A stretch of DNA of 64,000 bases, taken from positions 8,406,866-8,470,865 of the forward strand of contig NC_047080.1 of the NCBI RefSeq assembly GCF_902459465.1. Reading direction: 5' to 3'. Below are positions 1 through 11,559 of the stretch, in pieces (within the stretch, counting starts at the first letter, position 1; each line of letters starts with the position of its first letter). A model generated the notes under the pieces. It was not told the origin of the DNA. It worked only from the letters and a program-made list of their open reading frames with translations, and ran no database searches. Source of the stretch: Asterias rubens (taxonomy: Eukaryota > Echinodermata > Asteroidea > Forcipulatida > Asteriidae). A program made the position numbers and the translations under genes.

Positions 1-522
1 GGTTCTGTAGTCTTACAGATTTTGCTTTTAACAAAAATCCTGTTTTGTTTTCATTGCCTCCAATTGGTCAGTGGTCAGTGGAGATTCTAAACTGAATTAA
101 ATTTCCATTTATCAAATCTAAAACATTTGTGCCAAAAAGTATGGCCCTATGTAAACAATCAATGGAACAAATCGATGCACAAAGAACCCTGGTTCTTTAT
201 GTAAGACAGCGGTGAATTGGTTGATTGTTGAAATGTTAAATTTAAAAGCATATTTGGTTTGGGTTGGTTTTCGTGCCAATTGATCTTAAAAGTACTTACA
301 GTCACTGAATACATCTGTTGGAATAATAGTTACGCTAACGGTGGCTTCTTATATAGTGCTCAATTCCATTACTCAGGATGACGCTCAAGGCGCTTTAACA
401 TTCAGTATTTTCCTGCAAGGTATGTGGGACTACTTTGAATTATGAGACCTACTCCTTTTACATAGCACCATGTATTCATTTACATGATGCTGTGGTGCAA
501 TATGCAGCCAATCCAACCAGAA

Positions 523-830
523 ACACCGGGGCGAACCATTCTCTTTTGATAAGTGCACATGGATTGGTTCTTAGTTGGTGTGACCTCCTAAACACTCCAA
601 ATCTCGCTGCCAAAACATATGATTCGAACTGCCTCTAGCTAGCCAGCAATCTCGGTAGTCTAGTTGGTAAGACACTGCTCTAGAATTGCAAGGGTCGGGG
701 GTTCGAATCCCCCCGAGTAATATGCCTGTGATAAAGTACTGAGTATACAGTGCATACACACATCGGTGTATGGGTATAAACCACAATTAATATTCTTTAT
801 CCCCGATGCAAATTTAACATCCATTATACT
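523..830 (+). mobile_element. tRNA-derived SINE (family 1) next to a fragment of SINE family 2
   Basis: About 625-830 carries a tRNA-like head with an A-box-like TAGTCTAGTTGG and a B-box GGGTTCGAATCC near 700, followed by a body containing ACACATCGGTGTATGGGTA and TTAATATTCTTTATCCCCGA. The same head or body recurs near 16.6, 28.2, 32.5, 40.5, 46.1 and 53.4 kb, which marks a dispersed polymerase III-type SINE rather than a tRNA gene. This copy lacks the short TTTTTTCACAGGACTCGGG linker present in others. About 523-567 is a reverse-complement piece of SINE family 2. Confidence 0.75.
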
Positions 831-1410
831 CCAAATCTCTTTCCACACTGTATCTCTTATCCCCCTGGAATACAGCACTGGGGGTCCCGGGAGTGTTTTT
901 TTACCCCACTGGTTACCCCCCCGGAGCACTTTCACACTGTCCCCACCTAGGTCCCTATTCAGGGGTTGCACATTTCAAGAATACCCCAGGGTTTTACCGC
1001 TTACCCCTACTCCAGAGCAGGGATTGTCACTCCCTTGGGTTCAATCAGGATTAAAGCAATCCAAATATGAAAGGGCCGGCCGATACTCCCTAGGGTTGCC
1101 CCCGAAGAATAGGGTAGTGTGAAAAGGGAATGATTGGAGTTTTAACTGGAGGTGTGAAAATGTGGTGCTAGTTTCGAAGGCGTGATTTTTATTTTATTTA
1201 TTAAGTTCTGCTTGCTTGAAGAAAGCCGTGGTGGGTTGGTATATTGAAGGCTACAGTTAGTTTGTTCCCGAACGTTGATTGTTCTTTTGATGAAGAAGTC
1301 TGAATTTAGTATCGGTTCTTGTCTGGTCGATTTTGAGTTGGATAGCATTCAAGTAAAAATGGAACCAAATATTTACTTGTTTTCTTTTAAAACCAAACTT
1401 TCCTTGAATC

Positions 1411-1498
1411 CTCGTCTCGGTAAAATTATCAAGAACCAGGCCTCGTTGGGATTAAACCACTAGTTGAAAACCTCTTCACCACACATTGATTCCCTTAT
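1411..1498 (-). repeat. Foldback MITE fragment, family H
   Basis: This 88-bp segment is the near-identical reverse complement of 54331-54418. The other copy is longer and is a foldback with arms around GGTTTTCAACTAGTGGTTT and its complement. Here only one arm and the loop remain. Confidence 0.7.
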
Positions 1499-3625
1499 TT
1501 ATGACCAGCTATCCTTTTAGAGAGCATTCATCTGTGTAAGACATGGCTAATATTGTTGATTTTCTCACACCATTTTTCCTTCGAATTTGTGGAGATAAAG
1601 GTCATATAATGGATGCTACCTAATGGTGGCACAGTTTTTTGGTACTTTCAAATTTATTTAAAACTACTGAGGCTTGAGATATATATCATACACAATGTAG
1701 ATGTATTGCAGCTGCCTCCAATGGGAACGGCCTGTGGTGTTGTCTTCACAAATCTTTCTTTTTCCGCGAACAGCTAAACAATTTCACCTCGAACCTAATA
1801 AGATTTTGTCTTGTCTAAGACGGAGGTGAACAATGAAAATCTGCTTTCCTTGGAGGCAGACGTCTCCAGGCAAAATTATTTTTGGAATTTTTATTTGTTT
1901 GGAAAGGTCGTAATCCCACTGACCAAGAGGAATTCAATTACTAAATTAGTCTTGTTTGATCTGGGAAAACCAAAGAGGAGATTTTGTTGTGGCGTTTCCC
2001 CAAGGCAGTGTCGGTGGTAGGTTTTCTCTGTGGGAAATGATTCTAAATCTACATGACACTTCAGGTAAAAAGGGATTTTACTTTAATCAGATTGTGAGCG
2101 TGTACACACTAAGAATTTGTTGGTGTTCGGGTTTGGGTTCATCCTGATCAGCCCATGAAATTGTTTTTTTTTTTTCTTGTTAATAGTTTGAAGATTTTAA
2201 AGGGTTTTGATCCCTTTTTTTAACTCAAGTTTTTTGCCAATGACTTAAATTCCTACTCATCACTGTGCACGAAGATGTATGTAGCATGAAAATCACAGGG
2301 CAATGTTTTCAAGAGAGTCGCCTAAATCCGTTATACGTTCTAGAGACGAAAATAAAGTGAAATTGATATAAGAAATAACTATGAAAACTTGATAGTATGA
2401 TAGTAAACTGGCTGGTACAACCATGTACAGAAGATCTCTTCAGTGAGGTGCATTGTAGAGTAAGAAACAATTTCGTCCTGCAATTTTGTAAGCAAAATAT
2501 TTAGACTGAAAAAAAGTGCAAAATGAATGCTAATATTGAGTAGCCCCTGATGATTTGTGAGAAGCAACTGAGACATTTTGCAGAGTATTTTGCTCTGCTA
2601 TACAAAAGAATTCATTCACTGTATTGCTATTCAATCTAAAAAAAATATATAAGACTGCCGCACTTTCATAAGCCTACTGGCTAACACTAAAAAGACTGGC
2701 CTAGGGCCAGTGCAAACTTCAAGCCTTGGCTATACTTACAATCATCAATGCGCACTTTAAAAAAGTCTTCATTTAAAGGGAGAGACTCCTGAGCATTAAA
2801 GTGTCATCGCAAACTACCTGTTTCCAACTCAATTTCGGAAAACTGAACCCTATAACGATCAACTTTGTTTTGTAACCGAGCCAAAACGGGGAAAAGGCCT
2901 CACATTAAAAAAAAGATCTGTGACTTGCCTTCTGAAGAAACATAAGTCATAGGGTGATTCATTGCTTGTTACCAGGCAATCTATGCACCGGAGTACCACT
3001 TATAGCATTGTGTTTCTTAAGTGAGGGCCCGGTAAACCGCAACCGTGCCGTGTGTAGTAGTATCTTTTTGTCCTGAAAGTGCACAGGGTTTTCAATGTTT
3101 TGGTGTTGGGTGTTTTTCATGGAGCAGACTTCGCTGATTTTGCAAATTTTTCCGCACTTGGACTTCATTTATATACACTGTCCTTTTGATTGGGAAGCGT
3201 TTGAGGGTTGGAATGGTGTCTCATTTACACTTGCAAGGAAAGGTAATACTGAACGTGACTGTCCGAATTGCTTGTGGTCAGTTTTGATTCCTGTTTTCCG
3301 TTATGAAAGAAAGGGAATAGCATTTGTTAACAAAAATAACCTGGGGTATAATATGCAAAGTGTGGTGCTAGCCTCAGCTTTTGACCCTAGTTGAGTCTTT
3401 CTCAAAGGCAAATATCTAGCCTATGTGAAAGACTCTGTTAGATGCAAAGTATGGGAAGGCTGTTACAATTTGTGTACACTTTTCTTTGATCTTTCCTTCT
3501 TACAATAACCTTTATGATGCATTTGTCCCTAACCTTTTGCAGAACGATCGTTGTTTAATTCGCATTTTTGTTGTTGTGTTGTTGATCTTTGATGATTTCT
3601 GTTTTGTTATCTTGTGTATTTTCAG

Positions 3626-6600
3626 TGTCAGTGAAAAGCTGCCCCTTATTGACATTTTGGCTTTATATCTGGATCCAGTTAAAGGAGACCCTGTCAGGAG
3701 ACAAAGGTTAGTTTTTTCTTTCTTGATTGACGTAGTATTCCACCTTGATAACAAAAAATTACAAAATGCAGAGTACGATGCATTTCTTTGTATTTGTCTT
3801 TGTTGTCTATTATATTGGTTCTTTAATCTGGTTGAACTGCTGCCATCTATTTTGCTTTCTTTGATCGGCACTGTGAGTTACTTAGGGCCTATTCAGAAAA
3901 GTCAATGTTAAAAAATAAAAATCAATTAAGTTTCTGTATTTTTGTTTGCTCTTTAAGGTTGAAGAGATACTGCCAAGAAGGTTTAGACAACCTTAGACTC
4001 TTCATGAAGGATGAGGGCAGACCGGCAAATTCTGTCAGGTAAATTGGTTGATTTGGGCTTGAAGAAAAAAAATGCCTAGCAGTGGTTTTGTTAAGTGCGG
4101 GGTTTTGACTTCAAATGTGATTATTGTTCCTTAATAGACATGTTTGCTTTGGATTGTTAGCGATATCTCAAAAATTCCCCCTACCTTTTAAAATGAAATT
4201 TTCACATATATTATCTATATTTTCTGCATATATTATCTATATTTTCTGCATATATTATCTATATTTTCTGCATATATTATCTATATTTTCTGCATATATT
4301 ATCTATATTTTAATAGGGTTAAAGCAATCGAACGGTTCCAAACACCAAAAGATAGGGTTAAGAGCGGAACTTAAATTAAGCATTCATATTTCCAACTTCC
4401 TAGTCTCACCTAATTGCAATAATACGGTTATGTGAATAAAGGTCAAGTCTAATGTAGTTATGTAAACATAATATGCTTATAAGGCTCTTTTAAGCCTATA
4501 GGGCTCTTCTAAGCCCAGGGTGAATAGTTGTACCTTTTTGGGTTGGAACATTCCTGTACTGCTGGTGACTTTCAGCTGGATAGCACACCTCATCCTTTCC
4601 CATTAATGATCTCAGGTATCACGAGTTGGATGTCAAGGATACGCTTTGCGGTAACCTCACCTGTAAGTCGGTCATTGAGTTTCCCACCATCCATGTTGTG
4701 TTGAGGGAGTTTGCTGACGGCTACACAATAAAGAGCAAAGGTATGTGTCATTTATAAAAAAAATTATAGTCTTGCAAGGGCACCGAGGTATTTCCTCTTT
4801 TGTGACGGTTTCCCTCTTGCCTGATGCTTTACAAACGTAACAGAGGCATTTGCCTCCTTTGCCCCTGGTTATTGCATTGGTGCCCCTTGAACAATCAAAT
4901 ACAAGTTCTTCATTGAGATGTAGGCTTGATACAGTTAGTCTTGTAAGGGCAAGGATGCCGAGGTATCCTCTTTTGTAAAGGTTTCCTCCTGGCCTGATGC
5001 TTTACTTGGTTTACTTGAAATGATTTCAATAGAAATATAAAATTTTCTCAGACAGGTGCCCTAGATACAAAAGAGAAACGCCTTAGTGCCCTGTCCCTTT
5101 TCAGAATAAAGCATCAGGCCTCAACCTCTATGAGGAAATTGTATTGAATATAGGGCAGCAAGGCATGGAGGCAGGTGCCTCTGTTGCCTGTGTTAGGCAT
5201 TAGCCCTGTGATATTATAGGGTTGGGCAAAGGTAATATGGGGAGGTTAAAAAAGGCTCAAGTCAAATTCAGTTTTGTGATCCACTCATTTTCTAATAGAT
5301 GAGAGTCTTTGGGATACTGGAAGCCGATTTGACTTGGGTTTGACTTAAATAATAATTTTAATATGGACTTTTAATGCGCACTTCTCCAGCAAACCGATCT
5401 AGGCGCCTACACAAACTTGGCTAGTTGCAAATTGGGTAGTTGGTGGTTGTTCCAAGAAAAGACCCTTGGACAAAGCGAGAAGCCTTTGGTCTCAATATTT
5501 GGATACATCTTCCCTTGACAAATCACTGCATATATCACTTTCTTCCAAAGTACCCTATTACGGTATGGCATGACTTACTCTCGTTGGGCGTGTACTTATT
5601 TACCAACCTTGAATCGTGTCAAAGAAAGAGAAAAACAAAATTATCCTATGATGTGTGAGCGCTTTCCGGTAAATCGCATCTCATTTTCCATTCGGCCGGT
5701 GATGACCTTGAGTGAGAATCGAATGCTTTTCATAAGACGGGGCATCCGTGCGGAGTAATTCTCCGTAGGAACGCAGGCGCTAACAAAAATTAGACGGAAG
5801 TCAAATAGACATTTAAATGTTTGTATTGGTCGTCATCATTTAGGTGTATTTGGTCACGGTATTTTGGGAAGAGGGAGAGAGAATGTTTGCCCTTCTAAAA
5901 GCTGTGGGTGATGAAGGGTGTGGGAATCAGTAAAGTGTACACAGATGATGAAAAAATAATAAGATGGAGTGTTTTTTTGTCACGACGTTGTTTTGGAACG
6001 CGGCCAACTCACCCTTATAGATGCCCTGCTCAGGCGAGCGTGGTGGCTCAAATATCTAATAATTATAACATCGTGAAGGTCCAGCTTGTTGTGGAAGTGC
6101 TGAAAGCTTGCAGGTGATGTGTTTCGTGACTCGGTGAATAACATGGGGTTGTTTTTTTGTGAGAAGGGTTTTCAACTTTTAATACCTTGGGACCTTTTCA
6201 AGGACTCGGGATTAGTGCAGCTTAAGAGGAAAGCTATGCAGGTTATGGAAGATTTAATAACCAAGACGGATGTAATAACTTTATTTGTATTGATTTGGAT
6301 TTCATGATAATTTTAGAGTTAATTGGTGTTCAAATAAAAAAGTATTTATATTATCACACCCTTACAAAATTAGAACAGTGCCCATCGTCCATGTTACCCC
6401 TGCCCTTTTTGCCCCTTGCCCTTGTTGCCCGTTTTCCCTTGCCTTGCCTTTGGTGCTCTTTGCCCTCGGTGCGCTATGCCATTGGTGCCCTAGGTAGGCC
6501 TTTTCTATGCTCTTAGTGTCCTTTGCCTATGCCCTTGGTGCTCTTTGCCCTTGGTGTCCCTTGTATATGTCATTAGTGCCCCTTTGGCTCTCATTGCCGC

Positions 6601-8092
6601 TTGCCCTTGGTGCCCATTGATTTTGCCTTTGATGCCCATTGGCTTTGCCCTTGGTGTCCCTCTCATTTGCCATTGTTGCCCTTCGCTCTTGGTGCGCTAT
6701 GCCCCTGTTGCCCATGACTTTGCCTGTGTTGCCCTTGGTATCCTTGCTTTTGCTATGTTGCCATTTGCCTTTGGTGCCCCTTGTAAAGTTTCAACAGAAA
6801 GTTTAAGTTTCCTCAATTTTACCGGAAGAAAATTGTCTTGCCCCTCCAATAATGAATTACAGGATCCATATTGTTACATAACTCTTAGGGATTCAATTAA
6901 ATTCAATTCAATTTAGCAATTTTTTCCTCATGTTGTTTTGAGCAAGTCACATTTTATCAATGGTACTCTATACTAAGTGAATTGACCTTTCAAGTAAAAG
7001 AATTGTGGCTTTCTAGAAGGTTTAGAAATGCAGTTATTGAGAAATGACTTTATATATAAATATCTATTATCTTTTTTTTTCATCTATTCAGATCACGAGA
7101 TAATCTCACAGCCCAATCAAGAAGCTCCAATAAGCCCCACTGGTCAGGTCACACCACAGCCCTATCCAGAAGCTACAACAAACCCCACTGATCAAGTCAC
7201 ACCACAGCCAAATCCAGAAGCTTCAATTAACCCCACTGGTGAGGTCACTCCACAGCCCAATCCAGAAGCTACAATAAACCCCACTGATCAGGTCACACCA
7301 CAGCCCAATCCAGAAGCTACAATAAACCCCACTGGTCAAGTCACACCAAAGCTCAATCCAGAAGCTACAATAAACCCCACTGGTCAAGTCACACAGCCTA
7401 ATCCAGACGCTACAATAAACCCCACTGATCATGTCACACCACAGCCCAATCCAGAAGCTACAATAAACCCCACTGGTCAAGTCACGCCAAAGCTCAATCC
7501 AGAAGCTACAATAAACCCCACTGGTCAAGTCACACAGCCTAATCCAGACGCTACAATAAACCCCACTAATCATGTCACACCACAGCCCAATCCAGAAGCT
7601 ACAATAAACCCCACTGGTCAAGTCACACCAAAGCTCAATCCAGAAGCTACAATAAACCCCACTGGTCAAGTCACACAGCCTAATCCAGACGCTACAATAA
7701 ACCCCACTGATCATGTCACACCACAGCCCAATCCAGAAGCTACAATTAACCCCACTGGTCAAGTCACACCACAGCCAAATCCAGAAGCTACAATAAACCC
7801 CACTGGTGAGGTCACATCACAGCCCAATCCAGAAGCTACAATAAACCTCACTAGTCAGGTCACACCACAGCCCAACAGTAAAGGCGCTGAAGCACCCACA
7901 AGCAACACAACAGATGATGGACCGGATGAAGTAGCTATGAGCATAGGAGGAGAAACACAACCCCTAGACGCGACTGAAACGAAACCCAACTCCGGAATAG
8001 GAAATTCTGAGATGCCTTCGGAAGCAACACCGGGGAGTGATCCAGGAAAGCGTGTTTACAGTGAAGTCGAGGAAATGGACACTACCTTCTAA
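3626..8092 (+). CDS. ZNHIT6: ZNHIT6/BCD1-like box C/D snoRNA protein 1, C-terminal four exons (5' exons missing)
   Basis: Exons at 3626-3706, 3958-4038, 4616-4741 and 7092-8092 all have AG/GT borders. The first three encode the conserved BCD1 C-terminal domain: LDPVKGDPVRRQR, then LKRYCQEGLDNLRLFMKDEG, then RYHELD and IEFPTIHVVLREF. This matches ZNHIT6, an HIT-zinc-finger protein that helps assemble box C/D snoRNPs in the nucleus. The N-terminal zf-HIT domain is not in the window or could not be found. Two oddities stand out. Exon 4616-4741 has four T residues at 4680-4683 where the conserved frame needs three, so the IEFPTIHVVL motif is split between two frames. The last exon, in phase with the downstream frame, adds about 330 residues, mostly 15-16-residue Pro/Thr/Asn repeats not seen in vertebrate ZNHIT6. 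Family assignment is strong. It is unresolved whether the frameshift is a sequence error, a real allele or pseudogenisation. Confidence 0.8.
4205..4312 (+). repeat. 22-bp minisatellite, about five copies, in a ZNHIT6-like intron
   Basis: The unit CATATATTATCTATATTTTC plus TG is repeated almost perfectly about five times. It lies in the intron between the second and third exons seen of the ZNHIT6-like gene. An open frame through it is a repeat artefact. Confidence 0.9.
4765..5230. repeat. Interspersed repeat with internal direct and inverted duplications
   Basis: A segment of about 70 bp, from TCTTG(C/T)AAGGGCA to CCTGATGCTTTAC, occurs at about 4768-4834 and again at about 4941-5008. An inverted piece (AAAGCATCAGGCC) lies near 5107. 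It contains TGCCTTGGTGCCC-type words shared with repeats near 6.4, 30.3 and 39.4 kb, so it is probably a decayed copy of that element class. Confidence 0.5.
5231..6380. other. Intron sequence, nothing recognised
   Basis: This is part of the large intron before the last ZNHIT6-like exon. I see no exon-like frame, RNA gene or clear repeat. Confidence 0.5.
6381..6785 (+). repeat. Degenerate TGCCCTTGGTG tandem repeat
   Basis: About 400 bp of loosely repeated words such as TGCCCTTGGTGCC, TTGCCCTTGGTG and GCCCTTTG. It lies in the ZNHIT6-like intron. The open frames on both strands here are repeat artefacts. Confidence 0.8.
7126..7880 (+). repeat. Coding tandem repeat (48/45-bp unit) in the last ZNHIT6-like exon
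   Basis: The unit encodes NPEATINPTGQVTPQP (16 aa) or a 15-aa version lacking one residue, about 15 times. In the middle the units form a 47-aa (141-bp) higher-order block of 16, 15 and 16 residues, present three times. The reading frame is kept throughout and copies are nearly identical at the DNA level, which points to recent expansion. Confidence 0.9.
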
Positions 8093-10030
8093 TTATATGT
8101 ATTCATTTGGAGAAGCCATAATGAGCTCTATTGCATAAGTCTATAGGGAGGAAATCTAGGCTTACGTTCAAAGTAGACTGGTATTGTTTCAATAACAAAT
8201 TCAATGTTATTATTTCATGCGGATTATACATTCAAGTGAGCGCTTAGTCTACAAACATCTGGGCCCAGTCTCATACAGCTGCTTTCTACAAACATCTGGG
8301 CCCAGTTTCATACAGCTGCTTTAACTCAAATGTCGCTAAGCAAACAAAATATTGCTTAGCATAATAAGATTACCAGTGAGAATACTGCTGGTCTTTGACA
8401 ATTACCAAAGTTGTCCAGTGCCTTTAAATTATAAATCCAGTTCGTGTCTTCAGGTCTGACCTTGTAAAGGACTTTAACGGCAGTGTTAGTGCCAACCGTG
8501 ATGCATTTCGGTCAAGCGTGCTCCAGTAATGGAGTATGGGCTTCATCTGCCCCGATAAGCATGCTGACTGCCAAATGAGTATAGTGGTTGCACGATGGAT
8601 TGGCCCTCAGGCACAAACAGTCAGGAATATAAAATATATATAACAGAGGAGCATAAACCGGAGGAGATAGGATTAAGGTGAAAAAAAAACGAGCGTTTGA
8701 TGGGAATGTGGTGCTCAATTATTGATATCAAGAATAATAATAAAGGGATAGCAGCAAAACATTAATAAACCCAGGAAGGGTTTAGCGAGAAAAAAATCAA
8801 AAGATAGGAATTTTCGGCTGGATTGTTTTTGTTGGAAGGAATCTAGAATAAGTATGTTGATTCCATGAATAAGGTGTCGAGGGTCTGTTTCTGCGTGGGA
8901 CATTTGTAGCATCAGATTTCTGCAAGTTATTACAGATAAGTTTAGAAGGTTGTTTTAATCCGCTTATGTATCTCAGTCAAGCTTTCTGTTTACTTTTCAA
9001 GAGAAGTAAAAAAACCAATGGACCCTTCCCGTGAAATATGCTAATCACATTCACGCATGCGTACAGACCCTGTTGGTTGGCAAACGCCATAGAGTTGTGC
9101 ACTAAGCAGACGCGCAATCGTGTCTGCGTCACGCACCCATTAGCCGTGTACAAAACAGCGCGATGTTCCCTAATTTTGCCAACCAAAATTTTAGTGCGCA
9201 GGCGCTATGTGCAATTTACATATTTCATGGGAAGGGTCTATTGGACCAGTTGATGTAAAAAGAAAAGAATGGCAAACATTTATCATGTTCAAACAAATTG
9301 TCAATATTCAGTGGGAAGGTGATTTTGTTACTTTGTATACCTAATTGCAAAGTATGACAAATATGTTTCATAAAAATGTGATATTCATGTAAATATTTTG
9401 TTCTTATTTCTTATTTTTAACTTTGGAAACTGGTTGATTAAAACAATAACATGTACAAACCATTGATTGGTTATTGGTTGATTGATTATTGTATGGTTTA
9501 TCAATTGATTTACATGTTTCACAGAGTGGTTGGTATAAGTGATCGATTAGTTAAGTGATCAATTGTACAGAAATTGGTTGAGTGATAATTGATCGATTGG
9601 TCAATTTATTAACATTACATTGAGTGGTTGGTCCAAGTGATCAGTTTAGTGATTGATCATTAAGTAGTCAATTGATCATTAATTTATTATTTTATTGGTT
9701 TTTTTTATAAATAAATTGAACAAAATACCGATTTAAAATAATACATCATGGCTGGCTAATTGTTATTTTCTAATTAAAAGCCATGTTGATATTAAGCATT
9801 CTACATAAATTTACTAAGTTCCAGAGAAGAAAATGTCCTTTTAAAAGTAGCTGTCGATTTGTAGCAATAGTGACACTATTACAATTTGTTTCTTTTACTT
9901 GGTTGCTTTTTTTTCATCGAACATCAAGCTGTGAGAAATAGGTGGATATCACAAAATGAAAGCTCTGGTCTGTGCTTCAGAAAATTAGCAGGCGCCTCAT
10001 GTCTTTAACCACTCGTCATAAATATGAAAT
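8093..10030. other. Intergenic: 3' flank of the ZNHIT6-like gene, MITEs and simple sequence
   Basis: No gene seen. The stretch contains a 38-bp-type tandem duplication near 8250-8330, a partial foldback of family D (about 8258-8425), a TIR element (9015-9244) and TGATTGATTGGTT-like simple sequence (about 9460-9690). Confidence 0.55.
9015..9244. mobile_element. MITE, 230 bp, with about 26-bp imperfect TIRs
   Basis: The left end CCAATGGACCCTTCCCGTGA and the right end match each other as inverted repeats through GAAATATG, with two mismatches. The interior is non-coding and CpG-rich. No TSD could be fixed. Confidence 0.75.
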
Positions 10031-10238
10031 TCAGGTTGAGTTTTGCCGTCGGGCATAAAACCCTGGCTCAAAAATGTTCGTCACACACACACACAACAGA
10101 TTTATGTGTTGTTGAAACCGGCCCTGTTAGTTCCCCCAAACCGTGAACAGGGAATGAAAAAAAGGAAGACAACACAAGACTATAGTCCCGCCATTATTCG
10201 CAAGAAGCGCGTCAGGATTTCCTGAAGTCCCCGCCGGT

Positions 10239-10388
10239 ATGCAAAGTTGTAACCGATATGTCGAGCGCACGGACGGGCCCACCCCGTCATACTTTACACC
10301 GACCGGCGACCCGTACACAGCAGCACTTGGGCCCCGTAATGCATCCCAGCAAAACACGCTCTTCACGGCGCACGAGAGGCTGCAGTGA
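10239..10388 (+). CDS. Possible short coding exon (speculative)
   Basis: A CpG-rich open stretch reads from an ATG (MQSCNRYVERTDGPTPSYF...) for about 50 codons to a GTGAGT donor-like site near 10388, with a stop immediately beyond it. Composition differs from the AT-rich surroundings and the peptide looks protein-like, but I recognise no family and found no partner exon. It could equally be a CpG-rich repeat or the 5' region of an unrelated transcript. Confidence 0.2.
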   Translation: MQSCNRYVERTDGPTPSYFTPTGDPYTAALGPRNASQQNTLFTAHERLQ

Positions 10389-10539
10389 GTGGGTTGACCG
10401 TGCATCGATTTCTTGTTGGTCCGTACCACCGGGGCTTGTAATCATCAACTGCCCGGGCTCTTGTTACTTTCTCCGGGCGAAATTTTTGTCACGTCCCCGT
10501 GGCTTTTTGAGAAAAAGTTCATGATGCGCTTATAAAACA

Positions 10540-11340
10540 AGACCTTGCTAATTAGCCTCAAGCACGCACCCCCCCCCCCCCCCCTCTCTCCCCGGAAAAT
10601 GTAAGGATTGTATAGAAATACAACCCTCGTTGGGTAGCAAGGGCTACGATCATTGACCAACAGCTTTATGTTATACGTTTACATCAAGTCCACTTTCTTT
10701 CTAGAACATCAACTTAGTAGAACATCTCTAGAGCATCATCTCTTTATCACAGGCCAAGACCTCAAATCATCCACAAACACTCCAAACATTTCATCAATAA
10801 CAAAAGTATACAATGTAGGTGCAATAGATGATTGTACAAAGCGTCAACGACCGCCATATTATTTGATGATAAACAGTTTAAAAAGGTGCGCGCTCTGGGC
10901 ATAACTCTCGGCCAATGATAGCCTTTCATGCGTGCACGTTTCATCAAAGATTGCGGTCATTGAACGGACGGCACAAACTGATGAGTTTACTTTGCATAAT
11001 TAAAGGCGGTGTATAGGTCTATCTTTGATAATCACTCAAAACTTTAATGACCATAAAACATTGGTAAGATTAACATCCAGCTACAAGAACATGTCTTTGC
11101 TGATGAGTGTTCATTTCTCACGCAGTGCAGTTGTTGGCTTCCGAAGTTGCCTGTGGCATTGCCGACTTAGGGTTCAAACAATCGAAAAGTTAAACAAAAC
11201 GGTTATAGTTTGCCTTTAACGTTTTAGCCTTCGACAAAGCCCTAATAGGGTCGAAACATCAGGCAATTGACTTCCTTTTTTTCTTCCTTTTTGTGATGGG
11301 GGTGGGGTGGTATAAGCAGTTTGCGACAACTAATTATTTA
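10540..11340. other. Intergenic, nothing recognised beyond a poly-C run
   Basis: A poly-C tract of about 18 bases sits near 10566-10584. A short motif CTTCGACAAAGCCCTAATAG near 11230 resembles the AAGACTCTGCTCGGATCGAA sequence near 13434. No coding signal is supported. Confidence 0.5.
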
Positions 11341-11346
11341 CTCTAC

Positions 11347-11553
11347 ATAGAAAGGTTTGCGGTAACACCATGTAATGACTATCTTTTATGAGTTGGGGTG
11401 GTTCTGAAAAGAACCGTTGGTTTCAACTCGACGTTTCGATCAGTATGCTCTGATCGTCTTCTGGAGAAAGCTGGAGAAACCAACGGTTCTTTTCAGAACC
11501 ACCCCAACCCATTAAAGATAGTCAGTACATGGTGTTACCGCAAACCTTTCTAT
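11347..11553. mobile_element. Foldback element with 78-bp arms
   Basis: The left arm (11347-11424) and right arm (11476-11553) are reverse complements with few mismatches. The ends read ATAGAAAGGTTTGCGGTAAC and its complement. A 51-bp loop separates them. No coding capacity. Confidence 0.85.
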
Positions 11554-11559
11554 ATCGTA

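Larger units (their letters stand above)
1..3625. other. Upstream of or intronic to the ZNHIT6-like gene; no confident exon
   Basis: No coding exon can be supported here. The ZNHIT6-like exon at 3626 begins in the last base of a codon, so at least one exon lies upstream, either in this stretch or before the window. The stretch holds SINE pieces (about 523-830), a GC-rich unclassified segment (about 835-1130) and a foldback fragment (1411-1498). An open frame at 3095-3394 on the plus strand resembles no family I know. Confidence 0.6.

Noticed and set aside
648-720. A tRNA gene
   Set aside because: The same head and body recur many times, and the acceptor stem does not close; it is a SINE head.
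1956-2012. WRFPKAVSV-like stretch as a ZNHIT6 exon
   Set aside because: The possible donor leaves the wrong phase for the exon at 3626, and the similarity is only a few residues.
3095-3394. Open frame as the missing upstream ZNHIT6 exon
   Set aside because: It lacks the expected aromatic/WHVEW-type motif, and no acceptor/donor pair gives the phase needed to join 3626.
7223-7762. 179-codon minus-strand frame across the coding repeat
   Set aside because: It is the shadow of the plus-strand repeat; its Cys/Trp-rich sequence arises from the complement.
7126-7880. Regular spaced repeats that could suggest a CRISPR array
   Set aside because: Units are contiguous, coding, in frame with a eukaryotic exon and have no unique spacers.
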